64,000 nucleotides of DNA from Prorocentrum cordatum (taxonomy: Eukaryota > Sar > Dinophyceae > Prorocentrales > Prorocentraceae). Each line of letters opens with the position of its first letter. The first letter of the stretch is position 1. Made by a program: the position numbers and the translations under genes. Shown piece by piece: positions 62,938-64,000 of this stretch. The stretch lies in NCBI GenBank assembly GCA_963575745.1, contig CAUYUJ010014171.1, forward strand, positions 1,257,005 through 1,321,004. Direction: 5' to 3'. Under the pieces are notes generated by a model that saw nothing but the letters and a program-made list of their open reading frames with translations, had not been told where the DNA came from and searched no databases.

Positions 62938-63147
62938 GGCGAGCGGAAACTGCGCGCCGCGCCTAAGCGGGACCGCCACTTTCAGAAACAATAAGCGCGG
63001 CGCCAAGGCGAGACGACAGTTCGCCCTTTCGCGCGGGGTGTGGCGAGCGGAAACTGTGCGCCGCGCCTTAGTGGGAACGCCACTTTCAGAAAACATGTGC
63101 GCGGCGCCATGGCGAGAAAGGCACATTGCCTTTTCGCGCGGGGTGCG
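62938..63147. repeat. 104-bp tandem duplication
   Basis: GAGCGGAAACTG starts at 62941 and 63045. Both copies include GCGCCGCGCCT, CGCCACTTTCAGAAA, GCGCGGCGCCA and TTCGCGCGGGGTG. The CG-rich words form local dyads. Confidence 0.9.
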
Positions 63148-63254
63148 CGTCGCGTCCCACTCCTGCTACGCATCTTGCGACGTGGGCGGCAGGACCAACC
63201 ATCCTGTGGTGTTGGGTCCTCGTTTTGAAGAGACGTCGCCCCGCGTTCCTCTCC

Positions 63255-63400
63255 TTTTCCTCTCCTCCTCCTCCTCCTCCCCCTTCCTCTCTCCTCCCGT
63301 CATTATCGTCATCATCATCACCATCAGCGTCATCATCATCATCACCATCGTCATCATCGTCATCATCATCACGACCGTCATCATCACCAGCATCATGACC
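63255..63400. repeat. CTC then ATC microsatellite
   Basis: CTCCTCCTCC to 63295, then CATCATCATC with CGTCAT variants to 63395. Confidence 0.9.
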
Positions 63401-63404
63401 CATG

Positions 63405-64000
63405 TTGGTACATCCTTCACACGTTTCGTGGCCCCATACGGAATTTCACCGAAGTCCCCAGTGCCACCGCCCGCATGCGTCCCCCACACCCATGTCGGCA
63501 CATCCATGACACGCTTCGTGGCCCCATAAGGGAGCTCCACCGAAGGCCCCAGTGCCACCGCCCGCATGCGTCTCCCACACCCATGTCGGCACACCCCTCA
63601 CACATTTCGTGGCCCCATAGGGAGTTCCACCGAAGGCCCCAGTGGCTCCGCCCGCATGCGTCCCCCACACCCATTTCGGCACACCGCTCACACATTTCGT
63701 GGCCTCATAGGGAGTCCCACCGAAGGCCCCAGTGCCACCGCCCGCATGCGTCCCCCATACCCATTTCGGCACACCCCTCACACGTTTCGTGGCCCCATAT
63801 GGAGTTCCACCGAAGGCCCCAGTGCCGCCGCCCGCATGCGTCCCCCACGCCCAATTCGGCACACCCCTCACACGTTTCGTGGCCTCACAGGGAGCTCCAC
63901 CGCAGGCCCCAGTGCCACCGCCCGCATGCGTCTCCCACACCCCTTTCGGCACACCGCTCACACGCTTCGTGGCTCCATAGTGAGCTCCACCGCAGGCCCC
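63405..64000. repeat. 90-bp tandem array running off the window end
   Basis: Six to seven copies, 90 bp apart, of a unit with CACGTTTCGTGGCCCCATA, CCACCGAAGGCCCCAGTGCC, GCCCGCATGCGTC and CCCACACCCATGTCGGCACA. Continues beyond position 64000. Confidence 0.95.

Overview
This window is nuclear DNA of a dinoflagellate. The best evidence is at 5307-5328, where all 22 nt of the dinoflagellate spliced-leader (DinoSL) exon are present, followed 61 bp later by a degraded second copy. The rest fits: GC-rich DNA, LINE proteins of a dinoflagellate type, a PIF1-like helicase relic, pyrimidine-rich introns or splice acceptors, and very dense tandem repeats. The genus cannot be told from the sequence. There is no bacterial gene organisation, no CRISPR array, and no rRNA or tRNA that I could recognise.

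Layout. 1-4.9 kb: a 64-bp tandem repeat, a 16-bp minisatellite and weak gene fragments. 5.3-7.2 kb: tandem SL relics followed by a broken APE-type LINE. 7.2-13.9 kb: mostly unassigned sequence, microsatellites and one copy of a G-rich dispersed repeat. 13.9-17.8 kb: a PIF1-like helicase relic with damaged ATPase motifs, cut off by a dispersed repeat. 17.8-22.4 kb: a mosaic of that dispersed repeat (called DR1 here) in both orientations. 22.4-24.2 kb: the 5' part of a second LINE type. 24.7-29.3 kb: a long split gene that looks transposase-derived and ends in a PHD-like zinc finger. 29.6-30.7 kb: a 43-bp tandem array. 31.6-36.0 kb: a second long split gene of unknown function, interrupted by a large palindrome. 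36.6-39.1 kb: the RT and endonuclease-like part of a LINE of the same type as at 22.4 kb. 39.6-43.5 kb: G/C foldback and minisatellites. 43.5-48.8 kb: a 5.3-kb segment bounded by inverted duplications and holding four head-to-tail DR1 units. 48.8-64 kb: a minus-strand pseudogene, a decayed LTR-retroelement gag, and a run of minisatellites to the end.

Common themes. Almost every coding-like stretch changes frame at least once. In the two long split genes three of the changes fall at homopolymers (A7, T10, G runs), so some may be assembly errors. The LINEs, helicase and gag also carry stops or lost catalytic residues and look dead. SL relics, clear or degenerate, lie 34-127 bp upstream of the first ATG of three coding regions. 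This suggests that part of the gene content arrived by reverse transcription of trans-spliced mRNA and that introns were gained later. Functions of the two long split genes are not established; family names given for them are inference.
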